A stretch of DNA of 64,000 nucleotides, taken from positions 1,302,001 through 1,366,000 of the forward strand of contig NZ_CP151803.1 in NCBI RefSeq assembly GCF_038446955.1. The letters are read 5' to 3'. Source of the DNA: Pedobacter sp. FW305-3-2-15-E-R2A2 (GTDB taxonomy: Bacteria; Bacteroidota; Bacteroidia; Sphingobacteriales; Sphingobacteriaceae). The translations under genes and the position numbers were made by a program. How positions within the stretch are numbered: the first letter of the stretch is position 1; every line of letters begins with the position of its first letter. The notes under the pieces were generated by a model. That model had not been told where the DNA came from. It was given only the letters and a program-made list of their open reading frames with translations, and made no database searches. This document shows positions 62,973-64,000 of the stretch, piece after piece.

Positions 62973-64000
62973 ATGTTCAGATTAAACCTTAAAATCGCTT
63001 TGCGTAACCTTTGGAAATACAAAGGCTATACTGCAATAAATATTGTTGGATTATCTATTGGACTGGCGAGTTGTTTGCTGATTTTTATTTTTTTAAAGTT
63101 TCAGCTGAGTTTCGATAAAAGCGAGGAAAAAAAGGATCGGATTTATCGGGTGGTGTCTTCCTGGATTTATCCTGAAGAGGAATTTTTTACCAGTGGAGTT
63201 CCGGTTCCATTAGCTCCGGCGATGCGGAATGATTTTTCAGAATTTGAAAAAGTCGCTGCGGTTCGTCAGGGTGGAGGGATTCTTAAAGTGAAAAATGAGG
63301 GGGGAAATGCTGATCTGAAATTAAAACAGGACATCTTCTATGTGGAGCCTCAGTTTTTTGAAATTTTCAAAATTGAGTGGCTTTCCGGAAAACCAGAACA
63401 GGCTTTATCGCAACCTAATATGGTCACACTTTCAGAAAAAACAGCGGCAAAGTATTTTGGGAATTGGAAAAATGCAATTGGTAAAAGTATCCGCTATAAC
63501 AACAAAGCGGATTATAAGGTGACCGGGGTTTTTAAGGATTTTCCGGAAAACAGCAGCTTCCCTTTTGAGGTCGTGTTTTCTTATGCGTCCTTTGCGGAAA
63601 AGGACAGTAAAGCCTGGGGCTGGGTGACAAATAGGTCAGAATGTTATGTCTTGTTGAAGGAAGGACTGACGCCTGCGGATCTTGAAAAACCTTTAAAACA
63701 ATTCATAACTAAATATTATGTGGAGAAAAGCCCGGCTCAGGAAAAACATTATTTCCAGCCGCTTTCTGAGGTTCATCACGATTCACGGTTTGGAAATTAC
63801 CGGTATAAAACTATGCCTTATAAAGAGCTGATTGGCCTTTCTGTAATCGGACTCTTTTTGTTGATTACGGCATGTATCAATTTTATTAACCTGGCAACAG
63901 CGCAAGCCATCAGCCGTTCTAAAGAGGTGGGTATCCGAAAAGTAATGGGGAGCCGACGTAAGCAGCTGATCTGGCAGTTTCTAAGTGAAACCGCTTTAAT
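62973..64000 (+). CDS. FtsX/MacB-like ABC permease 4, truncated by the window end
   Basis: The frame is open from ATG at 62973 to the last base, about 342 codons, with no stop. It starts MFRLNLKIALRNLWKY, helix 1 IVGLSIGLASCLLIFIFL, a periplasmic domain and the first FtsX block (SRSKEVGIRKVMGSRRKQL) near the edge. Start and layout match the three preceding genes; the remainder lies beyond the window. Confidence 0.9.
   Translation, partial: MFRLNLKIALRNLWKYKGYTAINIVGLSIGLASCLLIFIFLKFQLSFDKSEEKKDRIYRVVSSWIYPEEEFFTSGVPVPLAPAMRNDFSEFEKVAAVRQGGGILKVKNEGGNADLKLKQDIFYVEPQFFEIFKIEWLSGKPEQALSQPNMVTLSEKTAAKYFGNWKNAIGKSIRYNNKADYKVTGVFKDFPENSSFPFEVVFSYASFAEKDSKAWGWVTNRSECYVLLKEGLTPADLEKPLKQFITKYYVEKSPAQEKHYFQPLSEVHHDSRFGNYRYKTMPYKELIGLSVIGLFLLITACINFINLATAQAISRSKEVGIRKVMGSRRKQLIWQFLSETAL

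Noticed and set aside
1..64000. CRISPR arrays, insertion sequences, tRNA or rRNA genes
   Set aside because: No regularly spaced repeats, transposase-like genes, cloverleaf or rRNA sequence were recognised by reading the window.

Overview
The window looks like chromosomal DNA of a Bacteroidota bacterium, most likely a Pedobacter-like member of the Sphingobacteriaceae. The reasons are a SusC/SusD pair, a subtype-iii (Bacteroidota) type VI secretion system with the TssN/O/P/R set, DUF6443-type RHS proteins with a Sec signal, tandem FtsX/MacB-like permeases starting MFRLNLKIALRNLWKN, and -7 promoter elements of the TAnnTTTG type. No rRNA, tRNA, insertion sequence or CRISPR array was recognised.

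Layout. 1-4.3 kb: end of a polysaccharide-utilisation-like unit (SusC C-terminus, SusD lipoprotein, secreted beta-helix protein with a PDZ tail). 4.4-5.0 kb: flavodoxin-fold oxidoreductase. 5.5-9.9 kb: an RHS polymorphic-toxin island: a full RHS protein with an AT-rich cysteine/histidine C-terminal toxin candidate, a small membrane protein as candidate immunity, then the tip of a second toxin domain and a decayed immunity gene (frameshift plus two in-frame TAA). 10.0-27.3 kb: a T6SS-iii locus (tssK, N, G, F, E, two TssO-like genes, tssP, tssR, tssH/clpV, tssB, tssC) plus four Hcp/TssD genes arranged A-B-A-B; no VgrG (TssI) is in the window. 27.4-35.3 kb: housekeeping and regulatory genes (LysR with YeiH exporter, thioesterase, DinB-like, WrbA-RidA fusion, two AraC regulators, DUF983, GtrA, CDP-alcohol transferase).

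35.4-45.9 kb: sulfur metabolism. A SAM-I riboswitch with a terminator precedes a cysteine-desulfurase-family gene. A separate six-gene sulfate assimilation operon follows (sulfite reductase, uroporphyrinogen methyltransferase, a precorrin-2 dehydrogenase fused to a TSUP permease, APS reductase, CysD, CysN). Its leader contains an 18-codon ORF ending His-Cys-Met-Cys-Arg-stop and then a strong terminator hairpin. I read this as a probable cysteine-responsive attenuator and consider it the most interesting regulatory element here.

45.9-50.8 kb: two DJ-1/PfpI-type proteins (one a GlxA-like AraC regulator) and glycogen synthesis genes glgA-glgC. 50.8-64 kb: an NtrC-type response regulator/histidine kinase pair, divergent from an ABC export operon with one periplasmic adaptor, one ATPase and at least four FtsX-like permeases (the last cut by the window end). 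A good sigma-54 (-24/-12) promoter lies directly upstream of the export operon, which ties the pair to it.
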